Shown here: piece by piece, positions 9,144 to 17,627 of the stretch
Numbering within the stretch: position 1 is the first letter of the stretch
Layout: each line of letters opens with the position of its first letter
NCBI GenBank assembly: GCA_903904815.1
Contig: CAIVDU010000048.1
Coordinates: 1-64,000, forward strand
Direction: 5' to 3'
DNA length: 64,000 nucleotides
Source of the DNA: an uncultured Armatimonadota bacterium
GTDB taxonomy: Bacteria > Armatimonadota > Fimbriimonadia > Fimbriimonadales > Fimbriimonadaceae
Program-made: the position numbers and the translations under genes
The notes under the pieces: model-generated
Databases searched by the model: none
What the model was told of the DNA's origin: nothing
What the model saw: only the letters and a program-made list of their open reading frames with translations

Positions 9144-10007
9144 CTACTTTGTTTCCGCCATCATCTTTTCGAAGGTGCGGAGGCATTTTTCGGCGCAGAC
9201 CAGCGGGGGGAAGGGGTAGGTCTCTTGCTCGATGATGAACCAGCGGGTTGCCGTCTTGTGTTTCAGGATCGGGAGGACTTCTTTCCAGTTCTCGTCGCCC
9301 TCACCTAACAGAGCCTGGCGATTCGTGGCGGAGAAGTCTTTCACGTGGACGGAGACCACTCGCTTCGGGAATTTTAGGAGGAAGGGGGCGGCTTGTTCGC
9401 CACCTTCGAGGGCGTTGCCGGTGTCGAACTGGATCTTCACGCGCGAATCCGAGTTGCCGAAGAACGTATCCCAAGGGAGTTCGCCCTCGACAGGTTTGAA
9501 CTCGCTCATGTGGTTGTGGTAGCCCAGCATGAGGCCATGAGCTTCCAGCTTCTTCGCCAGTTCGCTGAAGAGCTTGGCGGTTTCGATGAGGGCGGCTCGG
9601 GAGTTGCGGCGATTGTCGGGGATCGAGGGGACCACCAAGAGCTTGTTGCCGAGGATCTTGTTGAAGGCGACGGTCTTGTCGAAGTTGTCTCCTAGCAGTG
9701 AGTCAAGCGAGATGTGAGACCCATAGCAAGTGAGATGGTCTTCGTCGAGCATTTTTCGCAGTTGCTCGGCCGACTGGCCGTAGTAGCCGGCGAACTCGAC
9801 GCCGGTGAAGCCCATCTTGGCGACCGCCTTCAGAACTCCCGGGAAGTCCTTGGCGCAGTCGTCTCGCACCGTGTAGAGCTGAAGCCCGACGAGGTAGCGG
9901 GATCGCTTTTCGGAATGGCCAACCGCCGCGTGGGCGATCACGGGTACGGCGACCGTGAGGAAAAGGAGGGCGGTCAGGGCAGTTGACAGTCGTCTTCGAA
10001 TGTTCAT
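9144..10007 (-). CDS. Exported sugar phosphate isomerase/epimerase-like TIM barrel
   Basis: The start at 10007 gives a 287-residue protein beginning MNIRRRLSTALTALLF, a good signal peptide ending near AHAA; an upstream ATG at 10118 in frame would add an implausible Pro-rich leader. The mature part matches the xylose-isomerase-like AP endonuclease-2 superfamily: GLQLYTVRDDCAKDFPG at the N-terminus, GVEFAGYYG, YGSHISLDSL, GYHNHMSEF, QFDTGNALEGG and VHVKDF supply the usual metal-binding Glu/His/Asp set, and IIEQETYPF supplies the last Glu. It probably isomerises or epimerises a sugar or polyol in the periplasm; the substrate is unknown. Palindromes GCGGCCnnnGGCCGC flank the gene on both sides (9108 and 10051). 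Confidence 0.85.
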   Translation of the reverse strand: MNIRRRLSTALTALLFLTVAVPVIAHAAVGHSEKRSRYLVGLQLYTVRDDCAKDFPGVLKAVAKMGFTGVEFAGYYGQSAEQLRKMLDEDHLTCYGSHISLDSLLGDNFDKTVAFNKILGNKLLVVPSIPDNRRNSRAALIETAKLFSELAKKLEAHGLMLGYHNHMSEFKPVEGELPWDTFFGNSDSRVKIQFDTGNALEGGEQAAPFLLKFPKRVVSVHVKDFSATNRQALLGEGDENWKEVLPILKHKTATRWFIIEQETYPFPPLVCAEKCLRTFEKMMAETK

Positions 10008-10192
10008 GTTGTGGCTCCAGCCGGGGAATTGGCAATCCATTATAGGCGGGGCGGCCTGCGGCCGCGGATTGGTGTGGCGGAAGAGGGGATTGTGCGACGG
10101 CCCTACGGGAGGCGGCACGGCTTGGGAGGTCCAATGCGGTGGTCGACCGGAGTCGACGCACCGGCTATCATGTTGGCCCCCCTTCAGGGGTT

Positions 10193-10312
10193 GGCATTAT
10201 CCACATCTTTTGTTTCAGATTCAAACTCAATGTTGGAGTCGCTTTCGCGACGCAGGATAGCTGATTTCCCCCTCCCTTCCCTCCCCATCGCACCGCTCCG
10301 CTGATGTGGAGG
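10193..10312 (+). repeat. Composite hairpin repeat, full copy 1
   Basis: The unit reads, in order: a TTATCCACATC box, about 25 bp of variable sequence, TTGGAGTCGC-TTTCGCGACGCAGGAT (with an internal TCGC/GCGA hairpin), a GCTGATTTCCCC bridge, and a pyrimidine-rich CCTCCCTTCCCTCCCC arm with a GC-rich end. The same layout occurs in inverse orientation at 12479-12600 and in shorter form at 12091-12178 and 39651-39742. Confidence 0.8.
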
Positions 10313-10457
10313 GCCCCGTTCACAACGGCTGCGTCGAGGCTCGGGTTCAAAACGGCCTGGAGATTTGGGTAATGACAAGTCTTCAGGGGTCGGGGCGCTT
10401 CGGGCGGAGTGATTGAGCGGTGGGCCGGATAGGAATTGGCCCGCTCATGCATAAAAA

Positions 10458-10487
10458 GAGCCCAACGACGCGAACGTCGTTGGGCTC
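10458..10487 (-). terminator. Rho-independent terminator of the STN-domain gene
   Basis: A perfect 13-bp stem, GAGCCCAACGACG (10458-10470) with CGTCGTTGGGCTC (10475-10487), closes a CGAA loop. On the minus strand it is followed by TTTTTAT, and it begins 20 bp after the stop codon at 10507. Confidence 0.9.
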
Positions 10488-10506
10488 ATTGATGGACTTG
10501 GGATTA

Positions 10507-11214
10507 TTAGCCTCGGCCGAATCCGCCGCCGCCCATTCCGCCGCCACTCATGCCGCCGCCGAATCCGCCGCTCATGCCACCGGACATTCCGCCGCTCATG
10601 CCTCCCGACATGCCGCCGGACATTCCGCCTCCCATGCCGCCACCCATTCCGCCGCCCATGCCTCCACCCATGCCGCCGCCCATTCCACCGCCCATGCCGC
10701 CACCCATTCGGGCGCCTTTATTGACAGAGGAGATCTCGGGGGCGAGGATCCAGTTTTGGGTGCCTTCTTTAGAGCCCACCAGGATCGCGATGAGCTCGGG
10801 GTCTGCCGAGTTGATCTTAATCCGTCGAAGGACGGTGTTTGCCTTGATCGGGGTTACGGTCTGATCGTCAGTCTTGGTCGGGTTGCTGTCCTCTCGCTTA
10901 ACGATCTGCCAAACGCCGGTCTCGATGCGGTAAGTCGCGTCGACCTGGCGAAGGATGTTCTGCAGGGCGGTCGAAAAGCTTACGTTACGCAAGCTGACGG
11001 TGACCTGGCCCTGTACTTCGGGAGCGATCGAGTAGGAGACGCCGACGTTCTTGAATAGAGCCTGTAACGCTTCTCGAACGTCCGCCTGCTGGTATTCCAG
11101 CGACGGGATGATTTTAGTGCCGATATCCTCTTGTGCGTGGGCATGGATCGGCGCCGCTACCAGCAGCAGCGCCCCAAAAGTCACGCTGGCAACAAATTTA
11201 GTCGTATTGTTCAC
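10507..11214 (-). CDS. Secreted STN-domain protein with Gly/Met/Ser-repeat tail
   Basis: 235 residues. A signal peptide (about 1-27, ending AHAQE) is followed by a secretin/TonB short N-terminal (STN-like) domain at about 35-105: PSLEYQQADVREALQALF, then YSIAPEVQGQVTVSLRNV, FSTALQNILRQV and YRIETGVWQIV. Residues 110-165 are a linker and a second short alpha/beta stretch (RIKINSADPELIAILVG). The final 65 residues are almost only GGGM and GGMS repeats ending GGGGFGRG. Secretins keep a long C-terminal beta domain after the STN/N0 part, which is absent here, so this is not a pore but may be a stand-alone periplasmic adaptor. A strong terminator follows at 10458-10487. The repeat DNA is likely length-variable. 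Confidence 0.8.
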   Translation of the reverse strand: MNNTTKFVASVTFGALLLVAAPIHAHAQEDIGTKIIPSLEYQQADVREALQALFKNVGVSYSIAPEVQGQVTVSLRNVSFSTALQNILRQVDATYRIETGVWQIVKREDSNPTKTDDQTVTPIKANTVLRRIKINSADPELIAILVGSKEGTQNWILAPEISSVNKGARMGGGMGGGMGGGMGGGMGGGMGGGMGGGMSGGMSGGMSGGMSGGMSGGFGGGMSGGGMGGGGFGRG

Positions 11215-11701
11215 GATAGACCTCCAGATATTAGATTTGCCAACGAGCGAGTCCGTTACGTTAAATCATGAAAATTTGTTCACGTCGCAGTCAGCTCAGC
11301 GTGATCCAGCAGGTCCACGCAGCGTGAACCGGGCGAAGGTCAGCCCCTTGGGAGGCCTCCTCAGCGAGGTCCATCTGTGTTAATTGTAAAACAATATCGG
11401 CGCAAGTCGTAGGTTTTTGTACTTATATTTATAACCTTTTAACGCAGGACGTTCCCAGCGGTTCTCGTGGGGTATTTGGCCCTATCTTGCTAAGGGAATC
11501 TGAAAAAGTCCACTAGAACGAGCCCATTAACTCCACCGCGCTCGGAATCCAAAAAGAAAGTCGTGGCCCGCAGCGTGTCGAAATACAGGTTGCACCTGCC
11601 GAGCCACACCCCTCCCCCGCAGCGACGAAGGAGCGTACGCGGGGGAGGGGCACAGGGGAGAGGGCAAATGCAAATCCGAAAAAGTCCACTAATATGAAAA
11701 C
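11215..11701. other. Leader of the STN gene plus repeats
   Basis: No gene is credible. The minus-strand RNA from about 11390 to 11280 would fold into several hairpins: CCTC-GCT-GAGG, the palindrome GGAGGCCTCC, and GGTTCAC...GTGGACC; I do not recognise it as a known riboswitch. A 19-bp direct repeat, AATC(T/C)GAAAAAGTCCACTA, occurs at 11497-11515 and 11673-11691 and brackets a half copy of the composite repeat (about 11609-11650, CCTCCCCCGC...GCGGGGGAGG). Confidence 0.55.
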
Positions 11702-12073
11702 GTGAATGCCAAGTCAAAGTCGCTCCGAAAGAGGATGACCGTCTGGGAGAAAACGATGTGGCAGATGGTCCGAGCCAACAACCTTGGATTTCATTTCCTA
11801 AGACAGCATCCTTTCGTCCCTTACGTGCTGGACTTCTATTGCCACAAAGCAAGGCTATGCGTCGAGCTAGACAGCGACGAACATGCTCAATTCTCCCAAG
11901 CAAAGGATGCTGAACGCGATCGATACCTAGAAAGCTTCGGAATCCTTACGCTTCGACTGTCCAATGGTGAGGGCGGCTATAACCCCTTGGATTGTGCAAG
12001 GCAGATACTTCGGTTGTGCCAAGAACGCACTGGCATTGAAGTCGACGAAGCTTCGCTTAATCGTGAGCTCTGA
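11702..12073 (+). CDS. DUF559 domain protein (Vsr-like endonuclease fold)
   Basis: 123 residues from a GTG start; an internal ATG at 11735 is also possible. It has the DUF559 pattern: RMTVWEKTMWQMVRAN, then FLRQHPFVPYVLDFYCHKARLCVELD with the D...ExD acidic pair typical of the restriction-endonuclease-like fold, then DAERDRYLESFGILTLRLSN. DUF559 proteins are related to the very-short-patch repair nuclease, but a biochemical role is not established. The gene stands alone and is bracketed by copies of a composite hairpin repeat (about 11609-11650, 12091-12178, 12479-12600). This setting could mean that gene and repeats are related; that is inference. Confidence 0.75.
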   Translation: MNAKSKSLRKRMTVWEKTMWQMVRANNLGFHFLRQHPFVPYVLDFYCHKARLCVELDSDEHAQFSQAKDAERDRYLESFGILTLRLSNGEGGYNPLDCARQILRLCQERTGIEVDEASLNREL

Positions 12074-12090
12074 CTCCATGGCGATCTAAG

Positions 12091-12178
12091 TTGGAGTCGC
12101 ATTCGCGACGCAGGAATGGCTGATTTCCCTCTCCCTACCCTCCCCCACGAGCGCTCCTGCGTCGCTGCGGGGGAGGGA
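12091..12178 (+). repeat. Composite hairpin repeat, short copy
   Basis: TTGGAGTCGCATTCGCGACG begins at 12091, followed by CAGGAATGGCTGATTTCCC and a terminal inverted pair CCTCCCCC...GGGGGAGGGA (to 12178). It lacks the TTATCCACATC box seen in the full copies at 10193 and 12600. It lies 17 bp after the DUF559 stop codon. Confidence 0.75.
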
Positions 12179-12478
12179 CCAGCATGAAATGTTCTCGGCA
12201 ACTCAGGCGTCGATCGCGAGTCCTACTCAGAGGGGATGATTCGGATGTCACCGAGCAATTAGCATCGCATTGCTGTACGTGAATCTCAATTGTTAAAAAA
12301 TTGATCCCTCTGCCCCGGCAACGCGGGAGTGCGCAGGTAAGAACATCACAGAAAGAAGACATAACTGAATCTAGATATTCGATCACAACCTGCCCATTGA
12401 AACTCTCATCGCTCAGAAGACAAAGCAAAAAATCACCGGCAGAGTTATGCAATTCAAGCCCAAATCTACCGTCCAGAC

Positions 12479-12600
12479 CCCTCCCCCGAAGCGACCAGCG
12501 GTGCGATGGGGAGGGAAGGGAGGGGAAAATCGGCCATCCTGCGTCGCGAATGCGACTCCAAATCGATTCCAAAACCGAAATGCAAGATGTGGATAATGAC
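12479..12600 (-). repeat. Composite hairpin repeat, full copy 2
   Basis: Read on the minus strand from 12600, it gives GTCATTATCCACATC, then TTTGGAGTCGCATTCGCGACGCAGGATG and a CGATTTTCCCC bridge with a pyrimidine-rich arm. This parallels the copy at 10193-10312, including the TTATCCACATC box and the spacing. Confidence 0.8.
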
Positions 12601-12747
12601 GAGCCGTAACACGGTGCACCATGCTCCGGAGACTCGTGATGCAGGAATGGACCCAGCAAAGTTGAAGTTGCGTTAGACTACGACTCGGATAGGGCGACGA
12701 CGCCTTGAATGGGCGGCGCACGCTGGAGTGGGTTGGAAAAGCAGGAC

Positions 12748-15684
12748 ATGAGACTTCCGGATTTGAAGCGGGGCGGGGGAATCCTTCTGGTGCTGACTCC
12801 GTATGCGCTGCTTCTTGCTCAGCATCCGGCGGGAGGAAAGCCGGTTCATTTTGCGTCCGATGTAAAGCCGGTTCTGAGAGCGCATTGCGCTTCTTGCCAT
12901 AGTGGCGCTTCGGCGGCGGGCGGGCTAGATGTTCAGACGGTCAATTCTCTCCAGAAGGGCGGGGATTCTGGGCCTTCGGTCATTGTGGGCAAGCCGGACA
13001 AGTCGCTGCTGCTTCAACGAATCCTGGGTCTGGGAGGCTTGCCTCGAATGCCCAAGGGGCAGAGTCCTTTGTCCGATGCGGATGTGGACACCCTCCGACA
13101 ATGGATTGCGGCGGGGGCTAAGGACGACGCGACCGAGGTGCGGCACTGGGCTTACGTCGCTCCGGTCAAACCCAAAGTTCCCACTCGCGTCTCTAGCTGG
13201 GTTCGGAATCCCATCGACGCGTTTGCACTGGACCGCATGACTAAAGCGGGGCTGCGACCGTCCCCGGAAGCCTCTCCGGAAACCCTTATCCGTCGACTGA
13301 GCCTGGACCTCACCGGGTTGCCGCCGACGCTCGGGGAAGTCGATGCGTTTACGTCCGACCGGAAGCCGAACGCCTACGAACATCTGGTGGATCGCCTGCT
13401 CGCGTCGCCCCACTTTGGCGAGCGGCTCGCGCTTCCCTGGCTCGACGCCGCCCGGTACGCCGACTCGAATGGGTTTCAGCAGGACGGAGACAACTACCAA
13501 TACGTTTGGCGCGACTGGGTGGTGCGGGCGTTCAATCACAACATGCCGTTCGACCAGTTCACGGTGGAACAACTGGCGGGCGACCTGCTACCGAACCCGA
13601 CTCCCGATCAGATTCTCGCCACCGCGTTCAACCGCTGCCACATGTTGAATGGGGAAGGAGGCGCGATCCCGGAAGAGCAACGGAATGTGGTGCTGTTCGA
13701 CCGGGTGGACGTCACCGCAACCACCTTCCTGGGACTCACGATGGCCTGCGCCCGGTGCCACGACCACAAGTACGATCCGCTGACCCAGCGCGACTACTAC
13801 TCGATGCTCGCCTACTTCAATCGGGTGCCGGAATCGGGGGTTCCGTCGGGGGCCGGGCAGTATCGTATCGCGGCTCCGGCAATGCCATTCCCGGCGGAGC
13901 CCGATCGCTCACGGTGGCTGGCCTTGCAACAGCGGGTCTCCGAACTGAGCTCCCAGTCCGCGAAGGAGTCCAAAGCGGACTCCGCCCCTCAAGCTTTGGC
14001 CGCGTGGATCCGAGACCAGCGAGCAGCACTGGGCGAAGTGCCATCGATGTCAGAGTGGGAGGCGTCAGGGCCGTACCCGACCGACACTTTCGATCACGCG
14101 TTTGACGCGAAATTCGCCCCAGAAACCGACGGTGCGAAGGCGCATTGGAATCCGCACCCGGAATGGGCCGACGGCGTCGCCCATGACTTGTCGGGCGAGA
14201 ACGCGGCAACCTATTTGCGTCGGACGCTTCACGCCACTCAAGCCGCGCACGTCACGCTATCGCTTGGCAGCGACGACGGCGTCAAGGCGTGGGTCAATGG
14301 TCAACTTCTGGCCTCCCACAAAGTGACCCGAGGGGTCGCCCCCGACCAAGAGGTTATCGAGGCGCCACTCCGGCCCGGTGACAATCAACTGCTCGTGAAA
14401 ATTGTTAACGGCGGTGGGGCCACCGGGTTCTACTTCCGGCTCGCGCCGAACGGCCTGGCTGCCCGCATCGTCGATCTTCTCCGCAAGGACCCTACCAAAG
14501 CGGAGCTCCAAGAACTCGATGCCTTCCGGCTGGCAAACGGGCCTGGCCGCAAGAGTCTCAAACAGGCGCAACAGGAGTTGGCGGATTTTTCGGCGAAGCT
14601 ACCACAGGTGATGGTGATGTCGGACGCGATGCCTCGCAAGACCCACATCTACTTCCGAGGCAACTACGAAGTACCGCTAGACGAAGTCAATGCGTCGACT
14701 CCGGCTGCGCTCTCGCCTCCAAGGCCCACCTATCCGGCGAACCGATTGGGCCTCGCTAGGTGGATTGTGAGTCCAGAGAATCCGCTGACTGCGCGGGTGC
14801 AGGTCAACCACTTTTGGCAGATGCTGTGGGGGCGGGGGCTGGTAAAGACTTCGGAGAACTTCGGGGTTCAGTGTGAGCCACCGGTGCAGCAAGCCCTTTT
14901 AGACTGGCTCGCGGTCGACTTCCGGGAGCATGGCTGGAACGTGAAACGGCTCCTGAAGATGATGGTCATGAGTTCGACCTACCGCCAGAGCTCAAGGGTG
15001 CCTCCCGCCCTCCGGGAGCGGGATCCGGAGAATCAGTATCTAGCCCGCGGGGCGCGGTTCCGCGTTTCGTCGCTGTTCATTCGCGACTTGGCTCTCGCCA
15101 CGAGCGGACTCCTTAACCCCGAGATGGGCGGAAAGCCGGTCTATCCCTACCAACCGAAGGGGATTTGGGACGGGCTTTCCATCACGAAGGAACGGGACTT
15201 CACCTATCCACAATCCACGGGAGCAGACCTCTATCGGCGGAGCCTGTACACGTTTTGGCGACGAACGGTGGGGCCGGCTAACATGTTCGACGCGGCGACT
15301 CGACAAGCGTGCACTGTCCGGCCGTCGATGACCTCAACCCCATTGCACGCACTCACCACATTGAACGATCCCACTTGGGTCGAGGCAGGACGGGTGCTCG
15401 CCCAGCATCTGCTACGGAGTGGCCTGGGTTCGGACCGGCAGCGGGCGGCTCTGGCGTTTCGAACCATCTGCCAGCGTCCGCCGAGCGATCGCGAGGCGAA
15501 GATCCTGGTAAGGAGCTTAAATCGGGCGAGGGATTCTTTCCGGGCGAACCCAAAGGCGGCCAGTGAGTTTCTCGCGGTGGGAGAGAGCCCGCGAGACGGG
15601 AAGCTGGACTCAGTCGAGCATGCCGCCCTCGCCAACCTTTGCTTATCGATTTTCAATCTGGATGAGGCCCTGACTCGGGAGTAG
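12748..15684 (+). CDS. Planctomycete-type cytochrome c protein (PSCyt1-PSCyt2-PSD1)
   Basis: The ATG at 12748 follows an AGCAGGA Shine-Dalgarno and gives about 978 residues with a signal peptide (MRLPDLKRGGGILLVL...); an earlier in-frame ATG at 12709 is less likely. Domains in order: PSCyt1 near 30-110 with the haem motif CASCH in VLRAHCASCHSG; PSCyt2/DUF1549 near 150-360 (FALDRMTKAGLRPSPEA, LSLDLTGLPPT, CARCHDHKYDPL, a second haem-type CxxCH); a beta-rich insert near 460-570 (LGSDDGVKAWVNGQLL); and PSD1/DUF1553 from about 660 (LGLARWIVSPENPLTARVQVNHFWQ, GRGLVKTSENFG). Such proteins are extracytoplasmic and often linked to polysaccharide or sulfated-glycan breakdown in planctomycetes; the exact role is unproven. 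It is the first gene of an operon with the DUF1501 gene 3 bp downstream. Confidence 0.92.
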   Translation: MRLPDLKRGGGILLVLTPYALLLAQHPAGGKPVHFASDVKPVLRAHCASCHSGASAAGGLDVQTVNSLQKGGDSGPSVIVGKPDKSLLLQRILGLGGLPRMPKGQSPLSDADVDTLRQWIAAGAKDDATEVRHWAYVAPVKPKVPTRVSSWVRNPIDAFALDRMTKAGLRPSPEASPETLIRRLSLDLTGLPPTLGEVDAFTSDRKPNAYEHLVDRLLASPHFGERLALPWLDAARYADSNGFQQDGDNYQYVWRDWVVRAFNHNMPFDQFTVEQLAGDLLPNPTPDQILATAFNRCHMLNGEGGAIPEEQRNVVLFDRVDVTATTFLGLTMACARCHDHKYDPLTQRDYYSMLAYFNRVPESGVPSGAGQYRIAAPAMPFPAEPDRSRWLALQQRVSELSSQSAKESKADSAPQALAAWIRDQRAALGEVPSMSEWEASGPYPTDTFDHAFDAKFAPETDGAKAHWNPHPEWADGVAHDLSGENAATYLRRTLHATQAAHVTLSLGSDDGVKAWVNGQLLASHKVTRGVAPDQEVIEAPLRPGDNQLLVKIVNGGGATGFYFRLAPNGLAARIVDLLRKDPTKAELQELDAFRLANGPGRKSLKQAQQELADFSAKLPQVMVMSDAMPRKTHIYFRGNYEVPLDEVNASTPAALSPPRPTYPANRLGLARWIVSPENPLTARVQVNHFWQMLWGRGLVKTSENFGVQCEPPVQQALLDWLAVDFREHGWNVKRLLKMMVMSSTYRQSSRVPPALRERDPENQYLARGARFRVSSLFIRDLALATSGLLNPEMGGKPVYPYQPKGIWDGLSITKERDFTYPQSTGADLYRRSLYTFWRRTVGPANMFDAATRQACTVRPSMTSTPLHALTTLNDPTWVEAGRVLAQHLLRSGLGSDRQRAALAFRTICQRPPSDREAKILVRSLNRARDSFRANPKAASEFLAVGESPRDGKLDSVEHAALANLCLSIFNLDEALTRE

Positions 15685-15687
15685 TGT

Positions 15688-17154
15688 ATGAACCCATTTT
15701 TCGAACGTGATCTGCGCCTGAGTCGTCGGCAGTTTTTCGGCAAGGCCGCCAACGGGATTGGGGTGATGGCGCTCGGCGGACTGCTCGCCACCGACGGCTT
15801 CGGGCGTATGTTCCAGAAGAAGGGCGGGCTCCCGCCGCTTCCGGGCCTGCCCCACTTCCCGCCGAAGGCGAAGCGCGTCATCATGCTTTGGCAAGGCGGC
15901 GCGCCGTCCCAGGTCGACCTCTTCGACTACAAGCCGGGGTTGGAGAAGCACCGTTTGGAAGAACTGCCCCAGTCGTTGCGACAAGGGACTCGGCTATCTA
16001 CGATGACGGCCACTCAGGGCCGCTACCCGGTCCTTCCGGCGATTCGGCCGTTCAAACAGTACGGGGAGAGCGGCATGTGGCTCTCCGAGATGCTCCCCTT
16101 CATTGGTTCGATTGCCGACGACATCTGCCTGGTGCGGTCGATGAACACCGAGAGTGTGAACCACGCGCCCGGCGTCACCTACTTCCTCACTGGTAGCCCC
16201 ATCCCTGGGCGACCGAGCATGGGAGCTTGGGCAACCTATGGTCTCGGCAGTATGACCGAGGAGCTTCCCTCGTTCGTTGTGATGACCTCTTCGGACGTGG
16301 GGAAAACCTGCGGTCAGCTGTTTTACGACTACTATTGGGGCAGCGGGTTCATCCCTTCCAAGTATCAAGGGGTCCGATTTCGAAGCGAGGGCGAGCCCAT
16401 TCTGTACCTAGACAACCCTCCTGGTATCTCCCACGATCTTCGACGGGGCGTGCTGAACGATATCGCCGAACTGGACCACCAGCGATTGGATGAGTACGGC
16501 GACCCCGAGATCGAGACACGCATCACCCAATACGAGTTGGCGTTCAAGATGCAGACGAGCGTGCCCGAGCTGCTGGATATCTCCCACGAGCCGAGCGCGG
16601 TGCTGGAGATGTACGGGCCGGACGTTCACCGCCTGGGTTCATACGCGCGAAACTGCCTGCTCGCCCGGCGTCTGGCCGAGCGTGGGGTCCGGTTTGTCCA
16701 GCTGATGCACGCGGGCTGGGATCAGCACATGAACCTCAGCACCCAACTGGCGTTCCAGTGCCGAGACACCGACCAACCGTCAGCGGCGCTCGTCAAAGAC
16801 CTGAAGCAGCGAGGAATGCTGGACGACACGATTGTGGTTTGGATGGGCGAGTTCGGGCGAACGGTGTTCGTCCAGGGCGACGTCAACAACCCAAGCGGCC
16901 ACGGACGTGACCATTTCGGCGCCGCCTACAGCATGTGGATCGCCGGCGGCGGATTTAAGGGCGGGACCGTCTATGGGGAAACCGACGACTTCTGCTACAA
17001 GATCGTCAAGGATCCGGTGCAAGTCCATGACATGCAGGCGACGATTTTGCACCAGCTCGGGATCGACCACCAGAAGCTGACCTACCGGTACCAAGGCAGG
17101 GATTTCCGTCTGACCGACGTGGCGGGAAACGTGGTTCCGGCACTATTCGCATAG
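15688..17154 (+). CDS. DUF1501 protein (sulfatase-superfamily relative), Tat-exported
   Basis: 488 residues. RRQFFG near residue 11 with a hydrophobic stretch after it (GIGVMALGGLLA) is a twin-arginine signal. The body matches DUF1501: AKRVIMLWQGGAPSQVDLFDYKPGL, LVRSMNTESVNHAPGVTYFLTG, GWDQHMNL and DTIVVWMGEFGRT...GRDHFG, an alkaline-phosphatase-like metal site set. These genes regularly follow PSD1-type cytochromes, as here (3 bp gap), so the two are probably co-expressed. The substrate is unknown. The stop is followed within a few bases by the DIP1984-family gene. Confidence 0.92.
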   Translation: MNPFFERDLRLSRRQFFGKAANGIGVMALGGLLATDGFGRMFQKKGGLPPLPGLPHFPPKAKRVIMLWQGGAPSQVDLFDYKPGLEKHRLEELPQSLRQGTRLSTMTATQGRYPVLPAIRPFKQYGESGMWLSEMLPFIGSIADDICLVRSMNTESVNHAPGVTYFLTGSPIPGRPSMGAWATYGLGSMTEELPSFVVMTSSDVGKTCGQLFYDYYWGSGFIPSKYQGVRFRSEGEPILYLDNPPGISHDLRRGVLNDIAELDHQRLDEYGDPEIETRITQYELAFKMQTSVPELLDISHEPSAVLEMYGPDVHRLGSYARNCLLARRLAERGVRFVQLMHAGWDQHMNLSTQLAFQCRDTDQPSAALVKDLKQRGMLDDTIVVWMGEFGRTVFVQGDVNNPSGHGRDHFGAAYSMWIAGGGFKGGTVYGETDDFCYKIVKDPVQVHDMQATILHQLGIDHQKLTYRYQGRDFRLTDVAGNVVPALFA

Positions 17155-17159
17155 GTACC

Positions 17160-17627
17160 ATGTCGCCCATGAGATTGGCGGAGGCTTTGATAAGTCGGGC
17201 GGACATGCAGAAGCGATTGGCCCAGCTTCAGGCGAGGATTATCGAGAACGCGCGCGTTCAGGAGGGGGATCAACCGGCTGAAGATCCTACGAAGTTGATC
17301 GCTGAGTTCGAGGAGCTGCTTCAATCGCTGGTGTCGCTCATCTCTCGGATCAACCAGACCAACCTTTCGGTAGTGTTGCCTTCCGGGCAGAGCCTCACAG
17401 ACGCCATCGCGGTTCGCGATGGGTACAAGATTCAGGCGGCGATGTACCGGGCGGTGGCCGATGCGGGAATCGGGAAGCAGGCTCGGGTTACTCGCAGCGA
17501 AGTCAAGTTCGTGGCCACCGTCAAGGTCGGTGGATTGCGAGAGGACGCTGACCGGGTGTCGCGATTGCATCGCGAGTTGGACTCGGCGATCCAGGAAGCG
17601 AATTGGAAGTATGATCTCGTAGGTTAG
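17160..17627 (+). CDS. DIP1984-family protein
   Basis: About 155 residues, or 152 if the ATG at 17169 is used (product begins MRLAEALISRADMQKRLAQL). The pattern LAEALI.RAD.QKRL..L, PAEDP..L..E...L..L...INQTN, LTDAIA.RD and RSEVKFV.TV followed by LDSAIQEANWKYDL matches the DIP1984/septicolysin-like family. It is mostly alpha-helical and cytoplasmic, with no signal peptide. Function is not established. It starts 5 bp after the DUF1501 stop, so it may be read through from that operon. Confidence 0.8.
   Translation: MSPMRLAEALISRADMQKRLAQLQARIIENARVQEGDQPAEDPTKLIAEFEELLQSLVSLISRINQTNLSVVLPSGQSLTDAIAVRDGYKIQAAMYRAVADAGIGKQARVTRSEVKFVATVKVGGLREDADRVSRLHRELDSAIQEANWKYDLVG

Larger units (their letters stand above)
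10008..10506. other. Intergenic region with repeats
   Basis: No gene is visible. It contains a GCGGCCnnnGGCCGC palindrome (10051-10065), a relative of the segment near 216-254 in reverse orientation (about 10138-10175), one complete composite repeat (10193-10312), and the terminator of the upstream minus-strand gene (10458-10487). Confidence 0.65.
12074..12747. other. Intergenic region rich in composite repeats
   Basis: No gene is supported. Two composite repeats in opposite orientation (12091-12178 and 12479-12600) make up much of it. The stretch 12180-12478 between them has no clear signal. The ORF fragments in this region mostly read through the repeats. Confidence 0.65.

Noticed and set aside
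10420-11058. 212-codon plus-strand frame rich in Ala/His repeats
   Set aside because: It is the reverse reading of the GGGM-repeat DNA of the STN-domain gene, which has a signal peptide, domain and terminator on the minus strand.
11280-11390. Known riboswitch in the STN gene leader
   Set aside because: I compared it from memory with c-di-GMP, cobalamin, TPP, SAM, glycine and lysine consensus features and found no match; it is kept only as an unclassified structured leader.
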